DNA of 28,563 nucleotides from a virus, in IMG/VR virus record IMGVR_UViG_3300035670_001016, positions 1 through 28,563 of that record; one strand, 5' to 3'. The notes below the pieces were generated by a model. The model was not told the origin of the DNA and made no database searches. It was given only the letters and a program-made list of their open reading frames with translations. Below, piece after piece: positions 6,994 through 14,531 of this stretch. The position numbers and the translations under genes are program-made. How positions within the stretch are numbered: position 1 is the stretch's first letter; every line of letters begins with the position of its first letter.

Positions 6994-7586
6994 ACATAGA
7001 GCATAAAGATTTTATTGGTTTATATCGCAGTGTATATCCGCAAGGTTATTGCCAGCATTTGATCAGCGAGTTTGAACGCCTTGTTGAGGGTGGCGCTGGT
7101 TACAACAGGCAAGACGGTGAGGGGGCATTAAAGCATCGAAAAGATGATATGCAGCTAGGGTTAAATATTAGAGTGCATCAAGTGCTGCCGTTCCAGAATC
7201 ATGATTCTGTAGCTTTGTTTTTTGACGGCTTGCAAAAATGTTATGAAGCTTACTCACAAGAGTTTTCTGTATTAAAAGATGCAAAAATATTAGCATCTCA
7301 TATGAAAATGCAGCGCACTTCTCCTGGTGGCGGCTATCATGTTTGGCATAGTGAGCAAGGCGGGTCATCCCATGCAGAACGCGTTCTCGTTTATATACTT
7401 TACCTAAATTCGTTGTTACCCGAAGAAGCTGGAGAAACCGAATTTCTTTATCAACAGCGCCGCATTAAACCAGAAGAAAATTTAATGGTTTTGTGGCCTG
7501 CTGCGTACACACATACGCACCGGGGGAATGTTGTTTATGGGCAAAACTGTAAATATATTGTGACAGGATGGTTTTATTATGAATGA
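6990..7586 (+). CDS. 2OG-Fe(II) oxygenase, third of four
   Basis: A 198-residue protein starting at the ATG at 6990 in an ATGA overlap with the previous stop; an in-frame ATG at 6966 would overlap further and is less likely. The motif GGGYHVWHSE gives an HxE-type iron site (His120, Glu122). LVYILYLN follows as the core strand, the distal histidine is 175 or 177 in YTHTHRGN, and the closing strand KYIVTGWFYY holds the likely 2OG-binding Lys188. This signature resembles the prolyl-hydroxylase-like oxygenases common in cyanophages and other marine phages. It shares little with the other three oxygenases beyond the fold motif, so these are not recent tandem duplicates. The substrate is unknown. 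Confidence 0.82.
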   Translation: MNIEHKDFIGLYRSVYPQGYCQHLISEFERLVEGGAGYNRQDGEGALKHRKDDMQLGLNIRVHQVLPFQNHDSVALFFDGLQKCYEAYSQEFSVLKDAKILASHMKMQRTSPGGGYHVWHSEQGGSSHAERVLVYILYLNSLLPEEAGETEFLYQQRRIKPEENLMVLWPAAYTHTHRGNVVYGQNCKYIVTGWFYYE

Positions 7587-8175
7587 AGTCATAACAAGAC
7601 CTGAACAGTTTGAAAAGTTTGGTTGTGTAATGGTTCAGGAATTTATAGATCCAATAACTACACAAACCATTTCCATGTATTTGGAAAACAAAATACGCCG
7701 GGAAGAGTGGAAGCCAAAACCTCACGATCCAACAACACAACTTGCTTATTATGGTGATCCGCTTATTGAAACGGTGCTCTTAAATAGTTTGCCTTTAGTA
7801 TCAGAAGTTTGTGGCAAGGAGCTTTACCCAACTTATTCTTACATGCGCGTGTATCAGCCTGGAGAAGAACTTGAGCCGCATGTTGATCGGCCGTCATGTG
7901 AAATAAGTGTAACAATTAATGTAGCGTCAAAAGGTCGAGCATCACCTATTTGGATGCACTATAAAGACAACGCCCCACATGCTTATACTCTTAATGCTGG
8001 GGACGCTGTTGTTTATAAAGGTTGTGAAGCCAAACACTGGCGTGAAACTTTTAAGTCGGACCAACTTAATGTGCAATTTATGTTGCACTATGTTGATAAA
8101 TTTGGACCTCACGCGGGATGGAAGTTTGATACGCGACCAAATACTGGTTTTCCTTCTGAAACACGGAGATCGTAA
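7579..8175 (+). CDS. 2OG-Fe(II) oxygenase, fourth of four
   Basis: A 198-residue protein overlapping the previous gene by 8 bases. The catalytic motif is H101-x-D103 in EPHVDRPSCEISVTIN. The second part reads NAGDAVVYKGCEAKHWRE, with distal His153 followed by Arg155, and then a QFMLHYVDKFG strand. This arrangement of GDAV-YxGC-x3-HWRE and a terminal LHYVD is one I recognise from phage and bacterial 2OG-Fe(II) oxygenases of the prolyl-hydroxylase-like group. The gene ends in TAATG, directly coupled to the collagen-like fibre gene, which makes that protein the best substrate candidate. No experimental function is implied. Confidence 0.85.
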   Translation: MNEVITRPEQFEKFGCVMVQEFIDPITTQTISMYLENKIRREEWKPKPHDPTTQLAYYGDPLIETVLLNSLPLVSEVCGKELYPTYSYMRVYQPGEELEPHVDRPSCEISVTINVASKGRASPIWMHYKDNAPHAYTLNAGDAVVYKGCEAKHWRETFKSDQLNVQFMLHYVDKFGPHAGWKFDTRPNTGFPSETRRS

Positions 8176-9593
8176 TGGCTGCTGGAACACCTAAAGTTAC
8201 AATGTTTGGCGGCGGTCTAGTCCCCGGAGGCAGTCAGACTTTTAATACTTCTGGAACTTTTACGGTTCCGGTTGGTGTTACCAAAATAAATTTGGTAGGC
8301 AAAGGAGCTTCTGGTAACGCTGGAAACCCTGGTAACGCAGGAAACCCTGGCAATCCAGGAACGGGTGGTAGCGCTGGAAACCCTGGTAATGCGGGAGGTG
8401 CTCGTGCGGGTGCGCCTGGAGGGCGAGGTGGTATAGCAATTATAAGAGGCAACTTTTGCTGCAACCCTTTTGCGACGCCACTTGGACCTCAGCAAAATAT
8501 AGTTGCTACCCCTGGCGTTGCCGGTAACAACGCCGCTTACAGTTGTCCTGGCTTTATAAATTGTCCAACTTGGAATAGTAATGGCAATCCTGGAAATCCT
8601 GGCCCTGCTGGAGCGGCAGGGAACCCAGGCAATGCTGGCACCGCTGGCAATCCCGGAAACGCCGGAGCTTCTACCTCGGGGTTTTGCAAAACATTTCCTG
8701 GCGGGAATGGTGGCACGGGAGGTGCGACTGGAGGAAACGGTGGGACAGGGGGCACCGCAGGGAACCCAGGAACTGGGGGGGCAGCAGGGAACCCAGGAAC
8801 CAAAGGTACGCAAGGATCAAGTCCTCCACCAATTGATGTAAATGTTGCTCGTAATACTTCCCCAGGCTGTCCCTGCGGCAACCCAATCGCAACTCCTGTA
8901 TTTAATAATTTTTATAATGTATGGCCGGTGACTGCAACGAATGGAGGCGCAGGCGGTAATCAAGCAGGTTCAGGAGCGCCATATTTTGATGGGACAGGAT
9001 TTCCGGCCGGGAGTGGTTGCTACCCTCAAAGAAATTACGGTTCTCGTGGTGGCGGTGGCGGTGGCGGTGCAGGTCTTTGTAATGCCGGAAATTCTGCAAC
9101 GCCTGGATCGTATAACCCTACTGGCTTTAATTTTCCACCAGGGCATACAGTTAGGGGTAATGGTGGCACTCCTGGTGGCGGGGCTGGCGGTGGAAGAACA
9201 AGTCCATGCCCAGGCTCAGGCGGCAATGATAATGGTTCACCTGTCCCTTGCATATTTAATTCTTGTCCTACCAGATGGCGTGCTGGGGCTGGTGGTGGTG
9301 CGGGAGGCGCGGTTCAACTATATAGCGGGGTCCCCGTCGCCTCTTCTCCTAATATGCTTAGAGTAGCGGCCGGCGGTGGTGGTGGCGGTGGCCGTGGCAA
9401 TTTAGGAAACCCTGGCAGTAGTGGATCGGCTGGCAACCCAGGACCGGCGGGAAATCCAGGCAACGCCGGAGCCGCAGGAAATCCAGGTGCTGCCGCTAAC
9501 CCAACTTCATTTAACTGCGTGCCTGTTACACCAGGAGCTTCTTATCCGGTTACTGTTAATGGGCAACTTATTGTGTCTTGGAATCCGCAATGA
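8175..9593 (+). CDS. Collagen-like, glycine-rich, cysteine-rich fibre/adhesin protein
   Basis: A 472-residue protein coupled to the preceding oxygenase. Residues 18-42 (GGSQTFNTSGTFTVPVGVTK and following) are a beta domain that heads many glycine-rich phage tail proteins. Four Gly-X-Y blocks follow at about residues 44-76, 137-166, 176-214 (interrupted) and 408-440, with 14 Gly-Asn-Pro triplets that put Pro in the Y position before Gly. Between them are polyglycine runs (292-298, 400-406) and 13 cysteines, some paired (CC at 95-96, CPC at 232-234). The C-terminus, ASYPVTVNGQLIVSW, is a closing beta motif. It could form collagen triple helices or a polyglycine-II brush like those of glycine-rich phage adhesins. 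A role in host binding is inferred. Confidence 0.75.
   Translation: MAAGTPKVTMFGGGLVPGGSQTFNTSGTFTVPVGVTKINLVGKGASGNAGNPGNAGNPGNPGTGGSAGNPGNAGGARAGAPGGRGGIAIIRGNFCCNPFATPLGPQQNIVATPGVAGNNAAYSCPGFINCPTWNSNGNPGNPGPAGAAGNPGNAGTAGNPGNAGASTSGFCKTFPGGNGGTGGATGGNGGTGGTAGNPGTGGAAGNPGTKGTQGSSPPPIDVNVARNTSPGCPCGNPIATPVFNNFYNVWPVTATNGGAGGNQAGSGAPYFDGTGFPAGSGCYPQRNYGSRGGGGGGGAGLCNAGNSATPGSYNPTGFNFPPGHTVRGNGGTPGGGAGGGRTSPCPGSGGNDNGSPVPCIFNSCPTRWRAGAGGGAGGAVQLYSGVPVASSPNMLRVAAGGGGGGGRGNLGNPGSSGSAGNPGPAGNPGNAGAAGNPGAAANPTSFNCVPVTPGASYPVTVNGQLIVSWNPQ
8304..8420 (+). repeat. Collagen-type Gly-X-Y block 1 (coding)
   Basis: Eleven consecutive Gly-X-Y triplets (residues 44-76), mostly Gly-Asn-Pro and Gly-Asn-Ala, followed by a phase break at RAGAP and a few more Gly triplets. 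Confidence 0.85.
8583..8672 (+). repeat. Collagen-type Gly-X-Y block 2 (coding)
   Basis: Ten uninterrupted Gly-X-Y triplets (residues 137-166), including four Gly-Asn-Pro and one Gly-Pro-Ala. Confidence 0.85.
8700..8816 (+). repeat. Collagen-type Gly-X-Y block 3, interrupted (coding)
   Basis: Gly-Gly-X triplets, then Gly-Asn-Pro, Gly-Thr-Gly and Gly-Thr-Lys triplets (residues 176-214), with single-residue phase slips at 185 and 195. Confidence 0.75.
9396..9494 (+). repeat. Collagen-type Gly-X-Y block 4 (coding)
   Basis: Eleven uninterrupted Gly-X-Y triplets (residues 408-440), with four Gly-Asn-Pro and one Gly-Pro-Ala, just after a polyglycine run. Confidence 0.85.
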
Positions 9594-10108
9594 AAAAATC
9601 TCTTGTTAAGAAACATACTGACTTGCTTCATGCACAAGATCTTGAATCGCAACTCAATCGCGCAAGATCAATAACGGTAGGAACAGCGTTTGGGGGCACT
9701 ACCGAGATAAGCATGCGATCTAATGCTGGGAATGTGTTGTATTCAATTATGCAGCCAGTAGAAGTTATTGAGCTTATTCACCAATTAGCAGCAAATGTTG
9801 GGTGCCATATTTTAGTAAAACCAAGAGATGACTTTTCAAGTTGGCGTGAATGGCGCGTTAGTCAGGCTGAGAAAAAGCACCTAAATGGGCATGCGCCATT
9901 TGTTAATGATATGGCAGTTTTCCAGCAGCTAGGGGCTTCTGGGTTTAATCAAGCAGAGGCCGAGGCCACAATTGCTCGCAACTTAAACCAAGAAGAGTAT
10001 GAATATGTAAACGGCAGTGCTCGTATTAAGGAACCTACAAATGAACCTATGGCAACTAAAAAAACTGTCAACCGGCGAACCACTAAACGAGCCTCAGCCA
10101 CTGCCTGA
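9590..10108 (+). CDS. Phage protein of unknown function following fibre gene
   Basis: A 172-residue protein. I chose the ATG at 9590 because it overlaps the fibre stop as ATGA; an upstream in-frame ATG at 9578 would lie inside the fibre gene. The first 80 residues form an alpha/beta domain (NVLYSIMQPVEVIELIHQLA, then GCHILVKPRDDF). The middle is helical, and the C-terminus is a basic, disordered tail (KKTVNRRTTKRASATA). No family is recognised. Its place between the fibre and a tail-assembly-type protein suggests fibre assembly or attachment. The last 68 bases overlap the next gene in another frame. Confidence 0.55.
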   Translation: MKKSLVKKHTDLLHAQDLESQLNRARSITVGTAFGGTTEISMRSNAGNVLYSIMQPVEVIELIHQLAANVGCHILVKPRDDFSSWREWRVSQAEKKHLNGHAPFVNDMAVFQQLGASGFNQAEAEATIARNLNQEEYEYVNGSARIKEPTNEPMATKKTVNRRTTKRASATA

Positions 10109-10427
10109 AAATTGGGGGCCGATATTCGGTCTTCATGGCTTTGCGGATCGACTTGGTGACTTGTCATGGCTAGGTGAAGCCTATAACGACCAGGGCTGGG
10201 TGCAGGTTGGCGAAGCGCCACCCCCTCCGGCAGTAGCAACCAAAGCGCAGCTTGAGTGGGACCGCGCTAAGAAAATGCTGCAAGAGTCGGATTGGTCGAT
10301 GCTGCCTGATGTGCCGATGACTGCTGGCGCTAAAGCCGCATGGATTGAGTATCGCCGTGCGTTGCGTGAGATTCGACTGCAAGCAGGGTTTCCTGACAGC
10401 ATCGTTTGGCCCGCTCGTCCTGAGTGA
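10041..10427 (+). CDS. Phage tail assembly chaperone-like protein
   Basis: A 128-residue protein. I take the ATG at 10041 because NLWQLKKLSTGEPLNEPQPL onward is coherent protein sequence, although this overlaps the previous gene by 68 bases. The C-terminal 60 residues match the Phage_tail_APC type: QLEWDRAKKMLQESDW, DVPMTAGAKAAWIEYRRALR and a terminal FPDSIVWPARPE. In related phages such proteins sit beside fibre genes and are thought to help fibre or tail assembly without being obvious virion components. The N-terminal part holds a WGPIFGLHGF motif of unknown role. Its stop overlaps the next GTG start (GTGA). Confidence 0.7.
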   Translation: MNLWQLKKLSTGEPLNEPQPLPENWGPIFGLHGFADRLGDLSWLGEAYNDQGWVQVGEAPPPPAVATKAQLEWDRAKKMLQESDWSMLPDVPMTAGAKAAWIEYRRALREIRLQAGFPDSIVWPARPE

Positions 10428-10657
10428 AGCATTACAAAATTCGGTTTAACAAAAGCCGAGGTCAACCAGGGCGAGGAACCATAGAGCATGTCTGGCGAGT
10501 TTTTGAAGATGGGCGCGAACACCTTGCACGGCACTTACAAATCCGAGTGCCGACTTGGAGCGAGTTGGATGCCAATGGTCAGGACTACAACATTGCCTGC
10601 CGAGGCAAGATGCTTTGGTTTGCCGACACAGATACAGCGGTGATTATTGATGAATAG
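10424..10657 (+). CDS. Small phage protein of unknown function
   Basis: A 77-residue basic protein starting at GTG (10424) in a GTGA overlap. It has a beta-strand-like start (HYKIRFNKSRGQPGRGT), an EHVWRVFEDGREHLARHL helix and a terminal beta hairpin (NIACRGKMLWFADTDTAVII). Proteins with this pattern occur beside tail-assembly genes in related phages, as far as I recall, without known function. It overlaps the next gene by 8 bases. Confidence 0.55.
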   Translation: MKHYKIRFNKSRGQPGRGTIEHVWRVFEDGREHLARHLQIRVPTWSELDANGQDYNIACRGKMLWFADTDTAVIIDE

Positions 10658-11057
10658 AACTTGTGACGGATGTTCAGAGTGCTGTAAAGGTTGGCTTAGG
10701 GGTCATGCAATGGGGCATGACTTTTACCCTGGCAAGAAGTGCTACTACCTGCAAAAAACATGCTCGATCTATGAAAACCGTCCGATTGATCCGTGCAAAA
10801 GTTATAAATGCCACTGGCTAGCTACTGATGATTTACCCATGTGGATGCGACCCGACTTAAGCAATGCCCTAGTCACACAAAGAAGCAATAACGGGCACTC
10901 ATGGTTGGAAGTTGCAGAATGCGGTAGCAAAATGGATTCTGAAGTCCTGTCATGGCTTGTCATTTGGGCCTTGAATCAAGGCAAAAACCTGAAGTATCAA
11001 ATCAATGGTGGCTGGAGCAAAATAGGCTCTAAAGAGTTTCTGGAGGCGCAGGTGTGA
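10650..11057 (+). CDS. YkgJ-like cysteine-cluster (metal-binding) protein
   Basis: A 135-residue protein; the ATG at 10650 is preferred over the TTG just before it. The first 57 residues carry eight cysteines: C5-x2-C8-x2-C11-C12, then C31, C38 in CSIYENRP, C49 and C54 in SYKCHW. This CxxCxxCC plus CxIYxxRPxxC arrangement is that of the YkgJ-type family, annotated as putative zinc- or iron-chelating. The rest is helical, with DLPMWMRPDLSNALV and VLSWLVIWALNQGK. Its role in a phage is unknown. Being a few genes downstream of four iron-dependent oxygenases, an iron-handling or protein-modifying role is conceivable but not shown. Confidence 0.65.
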   Translation: MNRTCDGCSECCKGWLRGHAMGHDFYPGKKCYYLQKTCSIYENRPIDPCKSYKCHWLATDDLPMWMRPDLSNALVTQRSNNGHSWLEVAECGSKMDSEVLSWLVIWALNQGKNLKYQINGGWSKIGSKEFLEAQV

Positions 11058-11473
11058 TGGAAGATAAAGCTCACGAATTAGCGGTTCTCAAAGCGCAAGC
11101 TAGAATCAAGCTAGAGGAACTCAAGGCTCAGGACTCAGCCAAAGAAGTTGCTGGCAAAGCGATTGGCGAAGATGGGCTGCTTTACATCTTCCTGATCGTA
11201 CTCGTGGGTGTTGGCGCGTCCCTCTTTTTAGATGGTGAAAAAATCGCGGCTGTGATGGGTCTTCTTGGCGCTTCACTTACTGCACTTATTCAAATGCTGA
11301 ATGGCATCGCTGGCACTGCTGCAAAGCAGGAAAAGCCCGAATTTGATGTCATCAAAGACTTGATTCATCGCCTTGACAAACTAGACCGTGCCGAGCCACC
11401 TATGCAAGTGGATGTTGAAGGCTCCAAGGTTACGGTCAAAAAGGGTGCTGACATCGTAACGGCTAAGGGGTAA
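11054..11473 (+). CDS. Two-helix membrane protein, holin candidate
   Basis: A 139-residue protein. GTG at 11054 (GTGA overlap) and ATG at 11057 are both possible; GGAGG at 11042-11046 has better spacing for the GTG. A charged helical N-terminus (residues 3-40) precedes two hydrophobic segments: about 41-59 (LLYIFLIVLVGVGASLFL) and 64-87 (IAAVMGLLGASLTALIQML). A charged C-terminal tail follows. Two membrane spans close to an endolysin suggest a class II holin or a holin-like regulator. No sequence family is recognised. The next gene also encodes membrane spans, so which is the true holin is open. Confidence 0.6.
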   Translation: MMEDKAHELAVLKAQARIKLEELKAQDSAKEVAGKAIGEDGLLYIFLIVLVGVGASLFLDGEKIAAVMGLLGASLTALIQMLNGIAGTAAKQEKPEFDVIKDLIHRLDKLDRAEPPMQVDVEGSKVTVKKGADIVTAKG

Positions 11474-11475
11474 TT

Positions 11476-11961
11476 ATGTTTGAGCTACTCGGCGGCGGTC
11501 TTCTCGGTTCAATCTTCGGCGGCTTGTTCAGGCTTGCTCCTGAAGTGCTCAAGTTCCTTGATAAGAAGAACGAGCGCCAGCATGAACTCAGCATGTTCCA
11601 ACTTCAAACCGACCTCGAAAAAATGAGGGGCGAGTTCAAGATGGAGGAGAAGTATGTTGACTACTCTATCCAGCAGATGGACACGATTAAAGAGGCATTT
11701 AAGGAGCAGGCCCAAACCGCAAAAGAGGCTGGCTGGTTCGCTAGCTTTGTCACTGCTATTACCCGCCCCGGTCTTACTTGGATTGCATTTGGCGTATATG
11801 TGGCTGTCAAAGCTGCTGGCCTAACGATTGCTTTTCAGACCAACGCAAACTGGGCTGAAGTTTTAACCAAGAGCTACGACGAAGATGACTTTGCCATGCT
11901 CAACATGATGCTCACTTTTTGGTTTGTTGGCCGCAGTATTGAGAAGTACAACAAATCGTGA
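11476..11961 (+). CDS. Holin (3TM-type) candidate
   Basis: A 161-residue protein. Its N-terminus is a glycine-rich hydrophobic segment (LLGGGLLGSIFGGLFRLA). A charged coiled coil follows (about 30-85), then the motif AITRPGLTWIAFGVYVAV (94-111) and a last hydrophobic segment MLNMMLTFWFVGRSIEK. The RPGLTW-type motif before the second hydrophobic helix resembles the three-transmembrane holin group (GTA_holin_3TM-like). A holin would form the inner-membrane lesion letting the endolysin out. The endolysin gene follows immediately, coupled by GTGA at 11958-11961. Moderately confident. Confidence 0.65.
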   Translation: MFELLGGGLLGSIFGGLFRLAPEVLKFLDKKNERQHELSMFQLQTDLEKMRGEFKMEEKYVDYSIQQMDTIKEAFKEQAQTAKEAGWFASFVTAITRPGLTWIAFGVYVAVKAAGLTIAFQTNANWAEVLTKSYDEDDFAMLNMMLTFWFVGRSIEKYNKS

Positions 11962-12425
11962 ATGAAGCCAAGAAGCTTTGCAAGGATGTACTGATCAAGC
12001 CCTTTGAGGGACTTGCAAAGCGTCTGCCTGATGGCCGTGTGACGGCTTATCCCGACCCTGGTACGCGTGGTCATCCATGGACCATAGGCTGGGGTGCTAC
12101 AGGCCCCGAGATCAATCCCGGTACGGTGTGGACCATTGAGCAGTGTGAGGACGCGCTAGATCATCATGTTGAGTATTTTGTCCGAGGTCTGGTAAAGCTT
12201 TCCCCAAAGATTCAAACCGCGCTACCGCGACGCATTGCCGCCGTGACAAGCTGGGTCTACAATTGTGGCCTAGGGAACTATCGGGTTTCCACGTTCAAGA
12301 AACGTATTGATGCAGGGGACTGGGATGGTGCAGCAGACCAATGTATGCTCTGGAATAAAGCTGCCGGTCGAGTTCTCCCCGGTCTTACGCGCCGCCGTGC
12401 AGCAGAAGCTGCCTTAATGAGGTGA
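11958..12425 (+). CDS. Endolysin, GH24 lysozyme-type muramidase
   Basis: A 155-residue protein starting at GTG in a GTGA overlap. The catalytic triad of GH24 lysozymes is recognisable: Glu17 in KPFEGL, Asp33 in AYPDPGT and Thr42 in WTIGWGAT. RIAAVTSWVYNCGLGNYRVST supplies the family's FN/YNxG region, and the C-terminus has the usual GLTRRRAAEAALM. The enzyme cleaves the N-acetylmuramic acid to N-acetylglucosamine bond in peptidoglycan. There is about a seven-residue insertion between Glu17 and Asp33 compared with the T4-type spacing. No signal anchor or signal peptide is seen, so release probably depends on a holin upstream. I see no spanin pair nearby. Confidence 0.9.
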   Translation: MNEAKKLCKDVLIKPFEGLAKRLPDGRVTAYPDPGTRGHPWTIGWGATGPEINPGTVWTIEQCEDALDHHVEYFVRGLVKLSPKIQTALPRRIAAVTSWVYNCGLGNYRVSTFKKRIDAGDWDGAADQCMLWNKAAGRVLPGLTRRRAAEAALMR

Positions 12426-12428
12426 TTG

Positions 12429-14531
12429 ATGTCACTTAAAAAGATTTTGCTAAAGCCGGGGGTTAATAAAGAAAACACCCGCTATACCAACGAGAACGGT
12501 TGGTACATCAGCGACAAAGTTCGTTTTCGCCAAGGCACTCCTGAAAAAATTGGTGGCTGGGCGCGAATATCATCCAATACGTTTTTAGGCGTGTGCCGTT
12601 CGTTGTGGAATTGGGTGACGTTGGGGTTTCAAAACCTCATGGGGGTCGGGACTAATCTAAAGTATTACATTGAGCGTGGGGGCGACTATATTGACATAAC
12701 CCCAATTCGCAGCACGGTAACGATTAATACTGACCCATTTGCGCTCACTGCGTCTACCACGGTAACAGTAACTGATACAGCTCATGGTTGTATTACAGGT
12801 GATTTTGTTACGTTTAGCGGTGCGGTGGATATTGGTGGTGGGGGTACAAACGTCACGGCAGCGGTGCTTAATCAAGAGTTCCAAGTTACAGTTGTTGATG
12901 CTAATACTTACACTATTACTATTTCTGTTACACCTAATGCCACAGCTATAGCTGCTTCTCCGGGGGGTGGGGCTTCTGTTGTAGCGGCTTACCAATTAAA
13001 TGTTGGGCCTGATATTCAAATACCTATAACAGGTTGGGGCGGCGGTGGTTGGGGGCTTGGGACATGGGGTTTTGGCGTTACAGGCATTTCTTCTTTACGT
13101 TTGTGGTCTGCCAGTAATTGGGGAGAAGATCTTGTTTTTGGGCCTCGTGGTGGGGGGCTGTACTATTGGGATGCAGGCAATCTCTCCACTTCTCCTGTTG
13201 GCCGAGGAGTAAACGTCAACACGCTTGGGGGCACGGTAACTTTTACCATTGCTAATCCCTGCGTAGCTACGTTTTCAGTGCTGCTTGCTGAAGGCACAGC
13301 CGTACAGTTTTCTACAACGGGTGCACTACCAACAAATCTGTCTACAGGCACAACTTACTATTTGCGTAATGTTGATGGGGCAACGGCAAACCTTTCAGCT
13401 ACACCGGCAGGCTCGCTTATTATTACATCAGGCACACAGTCTGGCACACAGAGCGTTAGTCTTTTAGAAGATGTACCTACTTTACAAAACTACATTCTTG
13501 TATCAGACACTTCTCGGTTTGTATTGCTCTTTGGTACAACAGACTATGGTAGTGCAACCCTTGACCCTATGCTTATTCGGTGGTCAAACCAAGAGTCGGT
13601 TGTGGATTGGGTGCCTTCTTCACTTAACCAAGCAGGGTCTGTACGGCTATCCCACGGTTCGGAAATTATTACAGCGCTACAAACCCGTCAAGAAATTGTG
13701 GTGTGGACTGACTCGTCTATTTATTCACTTCAGTATGTTGGTGCGCCGGTTGTTTGGTCTTCGCAGTTACTAGGGGACAACATATCGATTATCAGCGAGA
13801 ACGCTGCGGCTATTGCTTCCGGTATTGTGTTTTGGATGGGGGTCGATAAGTTTTACCGCTACGACGGTCGAGTGCAAACACTTCGTTGTGATCTTCGTCG
13901 GCATGTATTTAGCAACATAAATTTAGATCAGCTATCGCAAACATTTGCTGGCACTAATGAAGGGTTCAATGAAGTCTGGTGGTTTTATTGCACGGCTGGA
14001 TCATACACTGTTAATGCTTATGTGGTTTACAACTACGCCGAAGATATTTGGTACTACGGCTCACTAGCACGTACGGCTTGGAGTGACTCCGGGTTGAGGG
14101 ATTATCCCGTTGCTGCTACTTACAGCTATAACCTTGTTAACCATGAAGAAGGTATTGACGACAACCAGACAGGTACTCCCACGGCTATTGAAGCTTACAT
14201 TGAGTCTGCCGAGTTTGACATCGACGACGGTGAAAAGTTCGGGTTTGTATGGCGCATGGTGCCGGATTTGACGTTTGAAGGATCGACTGCTGGTACGCCT
14301 CAAGTCACGATGACCATGTACGGCATGAATGGTTCAGGGTCTGGGTTTAACACCGAGGCTTCTAAAGCAGTCGCCCGCACGTCAACCGTCACCATTGAGC
14401 AATTTACCAATATTGTTTACACCCGCATCCGTGGCCGACAGATGATTATGAAGATTGCCTCTGATGGCTTGGGTACAACGTGGCAGCTTGGCGCACCCCG
14501 TATCGATATTAGGCCGGATGGACGTAGATGA
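12429..14531 (+). CDS. Tail nozzle / tail tubular B-like (gp10/gp12-type) stabilisation protein
   Basis: A 700-residue protein; the ATG at 12429 follows an AGGTGA, and a TTG just upstream is less likely. The N-terminus, LLKPGVNKENTRYTNEN and VRFRQGTPEKIGGW, is a hallmark I associate with podovirus packaged-DNA stabilisation or nozzle proteins. Two inserted beta modules follow: residues about 107-175 (DTAHGCITGDFVTFSG type) and about 268-342 (LPTNLSTGTTYYLRNVDG type), both recurrent decoration domains in phage tails. The C-terminal half (SLRLWSASNWGEDLVF, WSNQESVVDW, FWMGVDKFYRYDG) has propeller-like tryptophan-rich strands. It would form the tube below the adaptor. Its stop overlaps the next start. 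Confidence 0.75.
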   Translation: MSLKKILLKPGVNKENTRYTNENGWYISDKVRFRQGTPEKIGGWARISSNTFLGVCRSLWNWVTLGFQNLMGVGTNLKYYIERGGDYIDITPIRSTVTINTDPFALTASTTVTVTDTAHGCITGDFVTFSGAVDIGGGGTNVTAAVLNQEFQVTVVDANTYTITISVTPNATAIAASPGGGASVVAAYQLNVGPDIQIPITGWGGGGWGLGTWGFGVTGISSLRLWSASNWGEDLVFGPRGGGLYYWDAGNLSTSPVGRGVNVNTLGGTVTFTIANPCVATFSVLLAEGTAVQFSTTGALPTNLSTGTTYYLRNVDGATANLSATPAGSLIITSGTQSGTQSVSLLEDVPTLQNYILVSDTSRFVLLFGTTDYGSATLDPMLIRWSNQESVVDWVPSSLNQAGSVRLSHGSEIITALQTRQEIVVWTDSSIYSLQYVGAPVVWSSQLLGDNISIISENAAAIASGIVFWMGVDKFYRYDGRVQTLRCDLRRHVFSNINLDQLSQTFAGTNEGFNEVWWFYCTAGSYTVNAYVVYNYAEDIWYYGSLARTAWSDSGLRDYPVAATYSYNLVNHEEGIDDNQTGTPTAIEAYIESAEFDIDDGEKFGFVWRMVPDLTFEGSTAGTPQVTMTMYGMNGSGSGFNTEASKAVARTSTVTIEQFTNIVYTRIRGRQMIMKIASDGLGTTWQLGAPRIDIRPDGRR

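Noticed and set aside
8217-9253. Several antisense and alternate-frame reading frames over the collagen-like gene
   Set aside because: They arise from the GC-rich glycine repeats. Their products are Pro/Ala/Leu or Arg/Ser low-complexity sequence, and the + frame has clear terminal domains.
8304-9494. Regular short repeats that could be mistaken for a CRISPR array
   Set aside because: The repeats are in-frame Gly-X-Y codons of variable spacing, without constant spacers or a palindromic repeat.
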